Positions 9,324 through 16,747 of a DNA stretch of 64,000 bases are shown piece by piece; within the stretch, counting starts at the first letter, position 1, and every line of letters begins with the position of its first letter. Position numbers and translations under genes: made by a program. This DNA comes from CBDCTM01 sp965222005 (GTDB lineage Bacteria; Bacteroidota; Bacteroidia; Chitinophagales; Saprospiraceae), in assembly GCA_965222005.1 (NCBI GenBank), contig OZ244935.1:6014001-6078000 (forward strand), in the 5' to 3' direction. The notes under the pieces are model-generated. The model did not search any database. It was not told the DNA's origin and worked only from the letters and a program-made list of their open reading frames with translations.

Positions 9324-10838
9324 ATGAAGAACCTAATTGAAATCAGTAAAATCGTCACGAAAAAGAAGGTGCGCAAAATTGAAATATTCGATGACCACTC
9401 GCTAAAACACAAAAACAGCAAGTTCAACGAATTTTATGAAGCGCTGATGGCAGGCAAATTTAAAAACGATCGCGATGCGGCCTCCTTCCTCTACAGCTGC
9501 AGCCCTACGGATGATCGGTACCGCCAGCTAAAATCCAGATTTCGCAAGCGCTTGCTCAATACGCTCTTCTTTCTGGATGTCAATCTCCCTTCCGCGGGCA
9601 ATTATGACCGGGCCTATTTTTCGTGCAATAAAGACTGGACGCTGGTCAAGATACTGCTTTCCAATAATGCTCCCTATACAGCTGCCGCTTTGGCCCGCCA
9701 AATTCTTACTACGGCTCTGAAGTTTAAATTCGCCGATGTGATCGTCAACTGCGCCCGGATATTGAGGCGATACGCCGCAGCAGAGGGGGATAATAAGCAG
9801 TATGAGGTGTACGACCAATACAGCAAGCAGTACCAAAATGTATTGGATGCCGAAATCCGCTCGGAAGAGCTATACCAGCGGGTGGTAATGAATTATCACA
9901 TGCCATTGGCCAATAACGATGAGCTGAAAGAAAAAATCGATACCTATTGCGATGCGCTGGTGGGCTTGTCAGAAATCTATGATTCACCTGTAGTCATTTA
10001 CAACATGTACCTGGTTTGGGCCTACCGCTATGAAATGTTGCACGACTTTACCAATATGCTGGAAGTTTGCAATAAGGCGGAAAATTATATTGAAGAGAAT
10101 CCAATTTATTATCAAAATGACAAGCTGGCTACCTTCCAGCTGAAGAAAATGTCGGCCTTTCTACACCTGCGCGATTGGAAAAAGGGCAAAATCAATGCAG
10201 AAAAGTGTCTGCAATCCTTCCCGCAAGGCAGCGAAACTTGGTTCCACTTCATGGAATACTATCTGCTCCTTGCCATGCACACCGACAATTATATCAACGC
10301 CCTTGCCATTTTCAACAGAGCTTACAATAACTCCAAATTCAAAAAACTCCCCACCATTGTCCGTGAAAAATGGAAAATCTTTGAGGTTTATCTCAACTAC
10401 ATCATTGAGATTGAAGGCCCCAATAATCCGGTGATGATGGCCCAAAAACGAAAATCATTCCGCAAAACGCGCTTCCTCAATGACCCTATCCTCTACCCCA
10501 AAGATCAGCGCATATTCACGGTGCTGATGGTAGTGGCGCAAATTCTGTTTTTGCTGGAAAATAAAAATTACAGCACTGTCACCGAACATATTGAGCGCCT
10601 GAAGAGTTATGCCAACCGCCAGCTGAAAAAAGAAGTGTACCACCGCGCTATTCAATTTATCCGCCTCCTTCAACAACTCAGCAAAGCCGATTATCAGGTC
10701 GGCAATTTGAGCAATACGGAAAAATACTACAATCGCCTGATTGAAACGCCCTTCTTTTACCGGGGCATCATCTCCGAAATGGAGGTCATCTCCTACGAAA
10801 AGCTCTGGAATATGATCCTCCAGCAGCTGAGCAAATGA
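9324..10838 (+). CDS. Helical (TPR-like) protein of unknown function
   Basis: A 504-aa soluble protein with no signal peptide or membrane segment. It begins with a lysine-rich segment (ISKIVTKKKVRKIEIFDDH). From about residue 110 to the end it is almost wholly alpha-helical, with repeated short helix pairs rich in Tyr, Leu and Ala, as in tetratricopeptide-like scaffolds. I recognise no enzymatic motif. Such proteins are often conserved within Saprospiraceae as hypotheticals, but that is recollection, not a search. It is preceded by a 390-bp intergenic stretch and followed by cmk on the same strand after 180 bp. Confidence 0.75.
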   Translation: MKNLIEISKIVTKKKVRKIEIFDDHSLKHKNSKFNEFYEALMAGKFKNDRDAASFLYSCSPTDDRYRQLKSRFRKRLLNTLFFLDVNLPSAGNYDRAYFSCNKDWTLVKILLSNNAPYTAAALARQILTTALKFKFADVIVNCARILRRYAAAEGDNKQYEVYDQYSKQYQNVLDAEIRSEELYQRVVMNYHMPLANNDELKEKIDTYCDALVGLSEIYDSPVVIYNMYLVWAYRYEMLHDFTNMLEVCNKAENYIEENPIYYQNDKLATFQLKKMSAFLHLRDWKKGKINAEKCLQSFPQGSETWFHFMEYYLLLAMHTDNYINALAIFNRAYNNSKFKKLPTIVREKWKIFEVYLNYIIEIEGPNNPVMMAQKRKSFRKTRFLNDPILYPKDQRIFTVLMVVAQILFLLENKNYSTVTEHIERLKSYANRQLKKEVYHRAIQFIRLLQQLSKADYQVGNLSNTEKYYNRLIETPFFYRGIISEMEVISYEKLWNMILQQLSK

Positions 10839-11019
10839 AGAGGGAATGTCCGGATGGAGCAAACAGCCAACCGGATGCACTAAATTTTGGGACAGGACAA
10901 AAACCGGGATAAGCCTGTATTTCGCTCATTAGTAGGCAAAAAGAAGCTTGCCTAACAGCTTCGCCATTTCTCCCCACCGCCAATGTCGGAAATATTATTT
11001 CAACATTGCTACCTTTGGG

Positions 11020-11712
11020 ATGAACAAAACCCTTTGCAGCTTGAACAAGATCATAGTGGCGATCGACGGACATTCCTCATGCGGAAAAAGCACCCTTGCT
11101 AAAGATCTGGCCAATTCGCTCAATTATCTCTACATCGACTCCGGCGCCATGTACCGGGCGGTTACCCTATACCTGCTCCAAAACGACCTGCCTTTTGACC
11201 AGGCCGGGCTGATCGAGCAGGCACTGGGCAAGATGCAGATCACCTTCCGGCTTGAAAATGACGGGCCCCAAACTTTACTCAACGGCCAAAATGTGGAGCA
11301 GGATATCCGGCAGATGACCGTTTCCAGGCATGTGAGTCAGGTTTCAGCCCTTTCTGTAGTTCGCCGCAATTTGGTGGCCAGGCAGCAGGCAATGGGTATG
11401 GATAAAGGGATCGTGATGGACGGGCGTGACATTGGCACAGTCGTGTTTCCGGAAGCCGAGCTCAAGATTTTTCTCACTGCCGACATTGAGGTGCGCGCGC
11501 AAAGGCGTTATAGGGAGTTGTTGGGAAGAGGGATAGATGTAGATTTGGAGGCGGTCACCGCCAACCTCATCGAGCGCGACCACATCGATTCCACCCGCAC
11601 AGACAGCCCGCTAAAAAAGGCTGCTGATGCCGTAGTGATCGACAACTCCAATCTCAGCCGGGAGGAACAATTGATGATGATCAGCGAGCTGGCCCGCTTA
11701 CGTATTCGATAA
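11020..11712 (+). CDS. cmk: Cytidylate kinase
   Basis: CMP/dCMP kinase transfers phosphate from ATP to CMP in pyrimidine nucleotide recycling. The 230-aa product has the P-loop IDGHSSCGKSTLAKDLA near residue 17, the YIDSGAMYRAVTLYLL substrate motif near 38, DGRDIGTVVFP near 135, and the arginine-rich RAQRRYRELLGRG lid near 157 followed by RDHIDSTRTDSPLKKA. The start at 11020 fits the family N-terminus; an upstream in-frame ATG (10948) would add an unconserved tail. A TACCTTTG box at 11010-11017 ends three bases before this ATG, which suggests a very short or absent 5' leader. Confidence 0.95.
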   Translation: MNKTLCSLNKIIVAIDGHSSCGKSTLAKDLANSLNYLYIDSGAMYRAVTLYLLQNDLPFDQAGLIEQALGKMQITFRLENDGPQTLLNGQNVEQDIRQMTVSRHVSQVSALSVVRRNLVARQQAMGMDKGIVMDGRDIGTVVFPEAELKIFLTADIEVRAQRRYRELLGRGIDVDLEAVTANLIERDHIDSTRTDSPLKKAADAVVIDNSNLSREEQLMMISELARLRIR

Positions 11713-11736
11713 TCTTATAGATCTAACTCGTACTTT

Positions 11737-12093
11737 ATGAAAAAGAAAGCCATCTCCCCCCAGCAAAAAGCCCACTACGCCGCTCTTCTCGATACGCATC
11801 CTGAAATTGAGATGAAGGGCAAAAATATGCTCTATACCTCCCGCAATGGCCATATGTTTTCTGTCTTTTCCACGGATGCTAAGCTGGGCATTCGCCTGGG
11901 CAAGGAGGATCGGAAGGCCTTCTTGGAAAAATACAACACCACGCTGCTGCACTCCTATGGTGCCGTGATGCGGGAGTATGTGACCGTTCCCGACGATCTG
12001 CTCGCCAAAACCAACGAACTCAAGCCTTATTTGTACAAGAGCTTTGAGTATGTCAATTCACTCGAGCCCAAGCCCACCACCAAGAAAAAGTGA
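11737..12093 (+). CDS. Small TfoX N-terminal-like protein
   Basis: A 118-aa cytoplasmic protein 24 bp after cmk, probably co-transcribed with it. The segment GKNMLYTSRNGHMFSVFSTDAKLGIRL, the LGKEDRKAFLEKY segment and the later MREYVTVPDDLLAKT segment resemble the TfoX/Sxy N-terminal fold in small stand-alone proteins. The lysine-rich C-terminus is probably disordered. TfoX-like proteins in Gammaproteobacteria affect competence gene expression, but this stand-alone version has no known role. Family assignment is tentative. Confidence 0.75.
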   Translation: MKKKAISPQQKAHYAALLDTHPEIEMKGKNMLYTSRNGHMFSVFSTDAKLGIRLGKEDRKAFLEKYNTTLLHSYGAVMREYVTVPDDLLAKTNELKPYLYKSFEYVNSLEPKPTTKKK

Positions 12094-12173
12094 TGGCAAG
12101 GGGCAGTAGCTTGCTTGGTAGAAAAAGTAGTAAAATGTGGCATTTCTAAGGGTTTTTTAGTATTTATGCCTTA

Positions 12174-12371
12174 GTGCTTAGTCAACGCTTGAATGTCGGG
12201 CGGGATTTGGGTGAAATTTGAGTTTAGACGAGGCATGAACAAGCCAAAGCTTGTGAACCGCACAGCGGATGGGATGCCCCAAGCGTAGCCTAAGCCACGG
12301 CGAGTATTTCTAACGAAGTATAAACCCAAATTTCGCCAAATAGAACCGACAATTTTATCTTGACTAAGTAC
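12174..12371 (-). repeat. Dispersed repeat B, copy 1 (terminal inverted repeats, hairpin core)
   Basis: The 198-bp element is bounded by GTGCTTAGTCAA and, at the right, TTGACTAAGTAC, which pair except at one position. Inside lies a second inverted repeat (GGTGAAATTTGAGTTTA near 12210 against TAAACCCAAATTTCGCC near 12321). Two hairpins follow: ACAAGC-CAAA-GCTTGT at 12239-12254 and CCGC-ACA-GCGG at 12258-12268. The copy at 51236-51481 has the same layout. It separates the TfoX-like gene from the aspartyl-protease gene and encodes nothing. Confidence 0.75.
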
Positions 12372-12509
12372 TTAGCAAGGCCACGTCATTGAACAGATTA
12401 TTGCTACAATTGCTGTGTGATTAAGCTTGAAATACTGTTCAGACAATTCAGACTCGTCCTAACCATGGCTATCCAAAATCGATTTTCTGGCAAAGCTTAT
12501 GGTCCTTTC

Positions 12510-13745
12510 ATGAAATACCGCCTACTCATTGCTGCTCTTCTTCCGTTTTTTGCTGCTGCACCAGGGAGTGCCCAACAATTCGACCTGTTCAACAATAAAA
12601 AAAAAGTCGATATTCCCTTTGAGTACACCAACAACTTCATCATTGTAGATGTATTGTTTAACCGGCGGCTTCCTTTAAAATTTATTTTCGATACAGGTGC
12701 CGAGCACACCATTCTGGCCAAAAATGAGATCGCCCAGGTGCTGGGACTTCCCTTTGAACGGGAATTTAACATCATCGGGGCCGATCTGTCCACCTTGCTT
12801 ACCGCCTTTCTCAGTCGCAATGTATCCATCCGGGTAGGGGAACTGACTGTGCCGCGCAACGATATTTTGGTGCTGCAGGAGGATTATTTCAATTTTGAAG
12901 AATACACAGGCATTTTGGTACACGGCATTTTAGGAGCCGATTTTTTCAAGCGATTTGTCGTTAAAATCAATTACGAAAGAAAGCTCATCACCTTGCTGCA
13001 TCCCTCTTATTTTTCCAATCCCGGCCCAAAATACAAGCGCATACCCATCAAAATTATTAAAAACAAACCCTATCTCAATGTGCAGATCGGCCTGCAAAAT
13101 AATACGGCCGATTTGGGCGTCAGGCTGTTAATCGATTCCGGCGCCAGCCTGTTTTTGCTTTTGCACAATGATACCCATCCCGCCCTGCAATTGCCCGAGC
13201 AGGTGATTAGCGGTAATATTGGCAGGGGGCTGGGCGGGTATATGGAAGGCTATCTGGGGCGGGTAAACCGACTCAAAATTGGCGATCAGTTTAGCTTCAA
13301 TAGCATCATTACCAGCTTTCAGGATATCCTGATCGACCGCGATTCTCTCTCTCTGAGCGGGCGAAACGGCATCATCGGCAACAATTTGCTGAGCCGATTT
13401 ACCCTCATCATTGACTACATCCGGGAAGAGCTGTATCTCAAGCCTTCCAAAAATTATAATAAAGGCTTCCAATACGATCGAAGCGGGCTGGTTATAATAG
13501 CATCGGGCGCCAATCTGTCCACTTTCGTCATCAGAGAAGTGATTGAAGGCTCCCCTGCCGACCTGGCCGGACTTGAGCCCGGTGACCGAATAACCGGCTT
13601 CAATTGTATGCCGGTAGGTTTGCTGACTCTCAGTTTCATTGTCAAAAAATTGCAGTCAAAGGTAGGCAAGACCATCAAGCTGAAAATAAAACGCAAAAAC
13701 GGGGAGAAATTAAAGGTGAAATTTAAGCTCCGTGATCTGATTTGA
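12510..13745 (+). CDS. Secreted retropepsin-like aspartyl protease with PDZ domain
   Basis: The 411-aa product starts with a signal peptide (MKYRLLIAALLPFFAAAPGSAQ), which is why the start at 12510 is preferred over 12417. Two retropepsin-like half-domains each carry an active-site motif: FIFDTGAEHTIL near residue 60 and LLIDSGASLFLL near 210. The C-terminal 75 residues form a PDZ domain (REVIEGSPADLAGLEPGDRITGFN). This two-Asp plus PDZ arrangement is a common Bacteroidota periplasmic or outer-membrane protein type. Its peptidase activity and substrate are not established. It follows repeat B1 and precedes the rplU promoter. Confidence 0.88.
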   Translation: MKYRLLIAALLPFFAAAPGSAQQFDLFNNKKKVDIPFEYTNNFIIVDVLFNRRLPLKFIFDTGAEHTILAKNEIAQVLGLPFEREFNIIGADLSTLLTAFLSRNVSIRVGELTVPRNDILVLQEDYFNFEEYTGILVHGILGADFFKRFVVKINYERKLITLLHPSYFSNPGPKYKRIPIKIIKNKPYLNVQIGLQNNTADLGVRLLIDSGASLFLLLHNDTHPALQLPEQVISGNIGRGLGGYMEGYLGRVNRLKIGDQFSFNSIITSFQDILIDRDSLSLSGRNGIIGNNLLSRFTLIIDYIREELYLKPSKNYNKGFQYDRSGLVIIASGANLSTFVIREVIEGSPADLAGLEPGDRITGFNCMPVGLLTLSFIVKKLQSKVGKTIKLKIKRKNGEKLKVKFKLRDLI

Positions 13746-13801
13746 AGGTTGTCGGGCCCCGTAAAACCTGCCTAAGCCCTTTAAAATAGGCAATTTTGCG
13801 C

Positions 13802-13832
13802 TTGTAGTTTTTGATGCAGAGTTGTATCTTTG
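13802..13832 (+). promoter_or_regulatory. Bacteroidota-type promoter of the rplU-rpmA operon
   Basis: A TATCTTTG box at 13825-13832 matches the -7 consensus TAnnTTTG, and a TTG at 13802-13804 sits 20 bp upstream in the -33 position. The rplU ATG is 34 bp downstream of the box. Confidence 0.65.
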
Positions 13833-13866
13833 TGCCCGATTTCATACAAACTTAAACAGCAATAAC

Positions 13867-14178
13867 ATGTTCGCAATCGTAACCATAGCTGGTCAGCAGT
13901 TCAAAGTTGAGGAAGGGCAGAAGCTTTTCGTCCACCAGTTAGAAGCCTCTGAAGGCGATAGCGTCGAGTTCGATCAGGTCAATTTGATTGATCGCGATGG
14001 CAACGTCAGTGTAGGCACGCCGATTCTGGGCTCAGCCAGTGTAAAAGCTACCGTGCTGGGGCATCAAAAGGGTGATAAGGTAATTGTTTTTAAAAAGAAG
14101 CGCCGCAAAGGCTATCGGGTAAAGAACGGCCATCGCCAATGTTTTACCAAAATCGAAATTGATTCGATCAAAGGCTAG
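13867..14178 (+). CDS. rplU: 50S ribosomal protein L21
   Basis: The 103-aa product is normal L21 length and starts MFAIVTIAGQQFKVEEGQK, the typical L21 N-terminus. It ends with KVIVFKKKRRKGYRVKNGHRQ, the basic C-terminal hallmark (VFKxKRRKxYRxKxGHRQ). It binds 23S rRNA near L20 in the large subunit. The ATG at 13867 is chosen by family alignment and the promoter position; an in-frame upstream ATG at 13822 overlaps the promoter. rpmA follows 71 bp downstream. Confidence 0.96.
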   Translation: MFAIVTIAGQQFKVEEGQKLFVHQLEASEGDSVEFDQVNLIDRDGNVSVGTPILGSASVKATVLGHQKGDKVIVFKKKRRKGYRVKNGHRQCFTKIEIDSIKG

Positions 14179-14249
14179 GCTGAATATTTACTGCTTTTTT
14201 AGTTTATTTATTCACCTTATTTTTATAAATTGTAAAAATTTTTTAGATA

Positions 14250-14879
14250 ATGGCACATAAAAAAGGTGTTGGTAGTTCGGATAACGGAAGAGATAGTATT
14301 AGTAAACGGCTGGGAGTAAAGCTCTTCGGCGGTCAACATGCAAGAGCAGGAAATATTATCATTCGCCAGAGAGGAACCAGATTCCACGCCGGTGAAAATG
14401 TATATATGGGCAAGGACTTTACCTTGCACGCAAAAGTGGACGGTACGGTTGCTTTCAGCAAAAAACGGCTGAATCGCACCTTTGTAAATATCATCCCCTT
14501 TGAGCAAGTGGAAGAACGAGTGGCTACCATGCCGAAAAAAGCAGCAAAGCCTAAACCTGTCAAAGCAGCTGCTCCACCGGCCAAAGCCAAAGCAGATAGT
14601 CCGGCTGATGACCTTAAAAAAATCGAAGGGATCGGCCCCAAGATTGAGCAACTGCTCAAAGAGGCCGATATCAAGACTTTTGCCGCCCTTGCTGCAGCTA
14701 AAGTGGATAGGCTCAAAGCCATTTTGGCTGATGCAGGCAACCGCTACGCTACGCACGATCCCACCACCTGGCCACAGCAAGCCGAAATGGCTGCCGCCGG
14801 TAAATGGGACGAGCTCAAAAAGTGGCAGGACGAATTAGACGGTGGCAAGGTGGTAAGTGCCGCACAAGAGGAAGAATAA
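14250..14879 (+). CDS. rpmA: 50S ribosomal protein L27 with C-terminal helix-hairpin-helix extension
   Basis: Residues 1-88 are a complete L27 (MAHKKGVGSSDNGRDS..., LGVKLFGGQHARAGNIIIRQRGTRFHAG, then GTVAFSKKR). L27 supports the peptidyl-transferase centre. Ordinary L27 stops near residue 85-90, but this frame continues to 209 aa without interruption. An Ala/Pro/Lys-rich linker (about 93-126) leads to a domain at about 127-200. That domain holds DDLKKIEGIGPKIEQLLKEA, a helix-hairpin-helix with the GIGPK turn, and then HDPTTWPQQAEMAAAGKWDEL. HhH modules bind nucleic acid backbones without sequence specificity, so the tail may contact rRNA. The frame and codon use are continuous, and a strong terminator follows. 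Whether related species share the fusion was not checked. Confidence 0.93.
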   Translation: MAHKKGVGSSDNGRDSISKRLGVKLFGGQHARAGNIIIRQRGTRFHAGENVYMGKDFTLHAKVDGTVAFSKKRLNRTFVNIIPFEQVEERVATMPKKAAKPKPVKAAAPPAKAKADSPADDLKKIEGIGPKIEQLLKEADIKTFAALAAAKVDRLKAILADAGNRYATHDPTTWPQQAEMAAAGKWDELKKWQDELDGGKVVSAAQEEE

Positions 14880-14917
14880 AAAAGTTTTAGTTTTCATAGC
14901 TTTATATTTTTGTTGTC

Positions 14918-14948
14918 AGCCCTATCCGTCCTGGATAGGGCTGTTTTT
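14918..14948 (+). terminator. Bidirectional terminator after rpmA
   Basis: Perfect 11-bp stem CAGCCCTATCC / GGATAGGGCTG with a 4-base loop and a T tract. It sits between convergent genes and the minus-strand gene ends at 14950, so it probably serves both directions. Confidence 0.85.
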
Positions 14949-14949
14949 A

Positions 14950-15618
14950 TTAGCCCAGCCGGACTGCTCCCAGGAAATTGTGCCAGTGCAGGTGAATACT
15001 GTGTAAGAAATCATTCCCGGAAAGCTTGCGGATGTATTTCAAAATTTGCTTCCGATTGGCTTCGCTGCAGTTGATAAGGTCTGATAAATCGCTAAACAAG
15101 GTATGGTACTTGGCATTGAAGGCATCCAGCAAATCCTCAATGAGCAGGATATGGAAGCTTTTGAAATAGCGGTATTGCCAGTCCTGTACACCCCGATGTT
15201 CCAGAAAATTTTGCAAAACGGCGTATTCAAACTGATGCTCAATACAGGGTACCTGCGCCCCGTCAAATGCCTCGATGCGACTGGCCAGCAAGGCTTTTTC
15301 ATCGAAGTAATGAAGCCCGTGGAATACAAATTTGTGTATGATCGTAAGCTGGATACTAGCTCCTTCTTTAAGCTCTACCAGCAGCCTGCATACTTCGTAT
15401 CTGGAATTGCTGCGTACACTCTCTACTGCTTCCATTTTGCTAAGATATTCGCTGATCAATCCCAAAAACCGCTTTTCCATCAACAGTTCGATATGTAGTA
15501 TGCCTGCCTCTTCACTTCCGGCCCTGGCCACTCGCCGACCCAAAATGACGTATGTGCAATGCTTGTTGAGTAAATCAAGAATCTGAGGAAAAAATAGTGT
15601 AGCTGTTGTATTCATCAA
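14950..15618 (-). CDS. Hypothetical protein, possibly a degenerate nucleotidyltransferase-like fold
   Basis: A 222-aa cytoplasmic protein that I do not recognise. The N-terminal 60 residues (ILDLLNKHCTYVILG... then GILHIELLMEKRF...) have the helix-strand-strand pattern of family-5-type nucleotidyltransferases, where a D-x-D pair would be expected. Here those positions read HIE, so catalytic metal ligands appear absent. The remainder is largely helical. The resemblance is weak and offered only as a lead. It stands between convergent rpmA and repeat C2. Confidence 0.6.
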   Translation of the reverse strand: MMNTTATLFFPQILDLLNKHCTYVILGRRVARAGSEEAGILHIELLMEKRFLGLISEYLSKMEAVESVRSNSRYEVCRLLVELKEGASIQLTIIHKFVFHGLHYFDEKALLASRIEAFDGAQVPCIEHQFEYAVLQNFLEHRGVQDWQYRYFKSFHILLIEDLLDAFNAKYHTLFSDLSDLINCSEANRKQILKYIRKLSGNDFLHSIHLHWHNFLGAVRLG

Positions 15619-15709
15619 GCAGAATTTTTAGTTGAAGGAATCTCATACCTCCTCCGGAGGAGCACAGAGCTTTGGAACTCTGGCTTCAAACACGCTCTTA
15701 TTCAAAAAA

Positions 15710-15815
15710 TTATAGCTCAGGCGTCTGATGAGTGATAGCGAATCCCAATCGCCTGTGCTATATACCGCAAAAGGATTGAGGGTGATTTATCACGCTCGAA
15801 CCGCCTGCCGTATAA
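15710..15815 (+). repeat. 106-bp quasi-palindromic repeat C, copy 2
   Basis: Runs from TTATAGCTCAGGCG to GCCTGCCGTATAA. The left half and the complement of the right half align imperfectly: both begin TTATA, then AGGCG, then TGATA, and meet at a central TATATA. Copies 2, 3 and 4 are all exactly 106 bp. It has no coding capacity. Just upstream (about 15687-15700) the bases ACACGCTCT resemble the end of repeat A. Confidence 0.8.
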
Positions 15816-15941
15816 TCCTCTTTTCATTTTTTGAATTAGGGCCACTCTCTAGCCTTTGATCGGTCAGCTATCGCCTATTTCAAAAACGTCGGATTAATTT
15901 TTTGAAAGTTCCTTAAACGCTAAAAGAGGTGAATGTGAAAT

Positions 15942-16703
15942 TTAAATCTGCTCGACTGATTGCTGTGGCAGCCATCCTTTCTCTCCGTTTTCCAGCTGCA
16001 CTTTGTACCACCCGCCAATTTGATCCATTATATGTACCCGTGTGCCTTCATGGAGCTGCAAAAGTAACTTGCTGTCTTGGTCGGGGGCATTGCGCATCAC
16101 CACTTCTTCTGAGAGAATAATAGCCTGCTTGCTTTGGCGCTCGAACCGGGCCTGGGAGTAGGCTAGCAAAGCTGTAAAAATACTAAGCAATATTAATACC
16201 ATTCCGCACAAAAAGCCACGCTTTCGCTGCATTCTAGTGCTTCCAAAGAGCCAAATCAGCAAGCCAGCTGCCATCAGCCAGCAAAACAATATACACACCG
16301 TGCTCCAAAATGCGGAGCTGCCCATACGGCGAATGCTGCTCCACCACTGAGCCAAAAAAAAGGGCGGCAGCGGCACAATTTCGTCTTGGAGCTGTTGGCG
16401 GGCTATTGCCAGGTTGTGGAGTACGTCATCATGGTGTGGAGCCAGGCGGAGAGCCCGTTCGTAGTTCAAAATAGCGGGGCCAAGCTGTTGCTGTTGATAG
16501 TACGTATTGCCGAGATTGAAATAGAGCTCGGCAGAATGGACCCCCTCCGCCAGTATTTGTTGGTACAACTCAAGGGCTTGGGAGTATTGCTTTTGTTCGA
16601 AGGCTTTATTAGCCTGCTCAAAGAGGGCAGTCGGCTGGCCGATAGCAGGCTGTGCCAAGTAGGCCAAAAGGAAAAAGCATATGTACAAACTTCTTTTCAT
16701 CAT
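15942..16703 (-). CDS. BatE-like TPR and SH3-domain membrane protein
   Basis: A 253-aa product with a signal peptide or first membrane segment (MMKRSLYICFFLLAYLAQ). TPR units follow at about 22-105 (ALFEQANKAFEQKQYSQALELYQ and AELYFNLGNTYYQQ). Next come two membrane segments at about 125-185 and a C-terminal bacterial SH3 domain (VVMRNAPDQDSKLLLQLHEGTRVHIMD... GWYKVQL). This order matches BatE of the Bacteroides aerotolerance (Bat) system, thought to act in the cell envelope. The usual batA-D and moxR neighbours are absent here. The start at 16703 gives the signal peptide; the frame extends to 16751, which would overlap the upstream gene. Confidence 0.8.
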   Translation of the reverse strand: MMKRSLYICFFLLAYLAQPAIGQPTALFEQANKAFEQKQYSQALELYQQILAEGVHSAELYFNLGNTYYQQQQLGPAILNYERALRLAPHHDDVLHNLAIARQQLQDEIVPLPPFFLAQWWSSIRRMGSSAFWSTVCILFCWLMAAGLLIWLFGSTRMQRKRGFLCGMVLILLSIFTALLAYSQARFERQSKQAIILSEEVVMRNAPDQDSKLLLQLHEGTRVHIMDQIGGWYKVQLENGEKGWLPQQSVEQI

Positions 16704-16747
16704 GCAGCGCAAAAATAAGGAATCATAACAAAATTTGTCTGTCAGTT

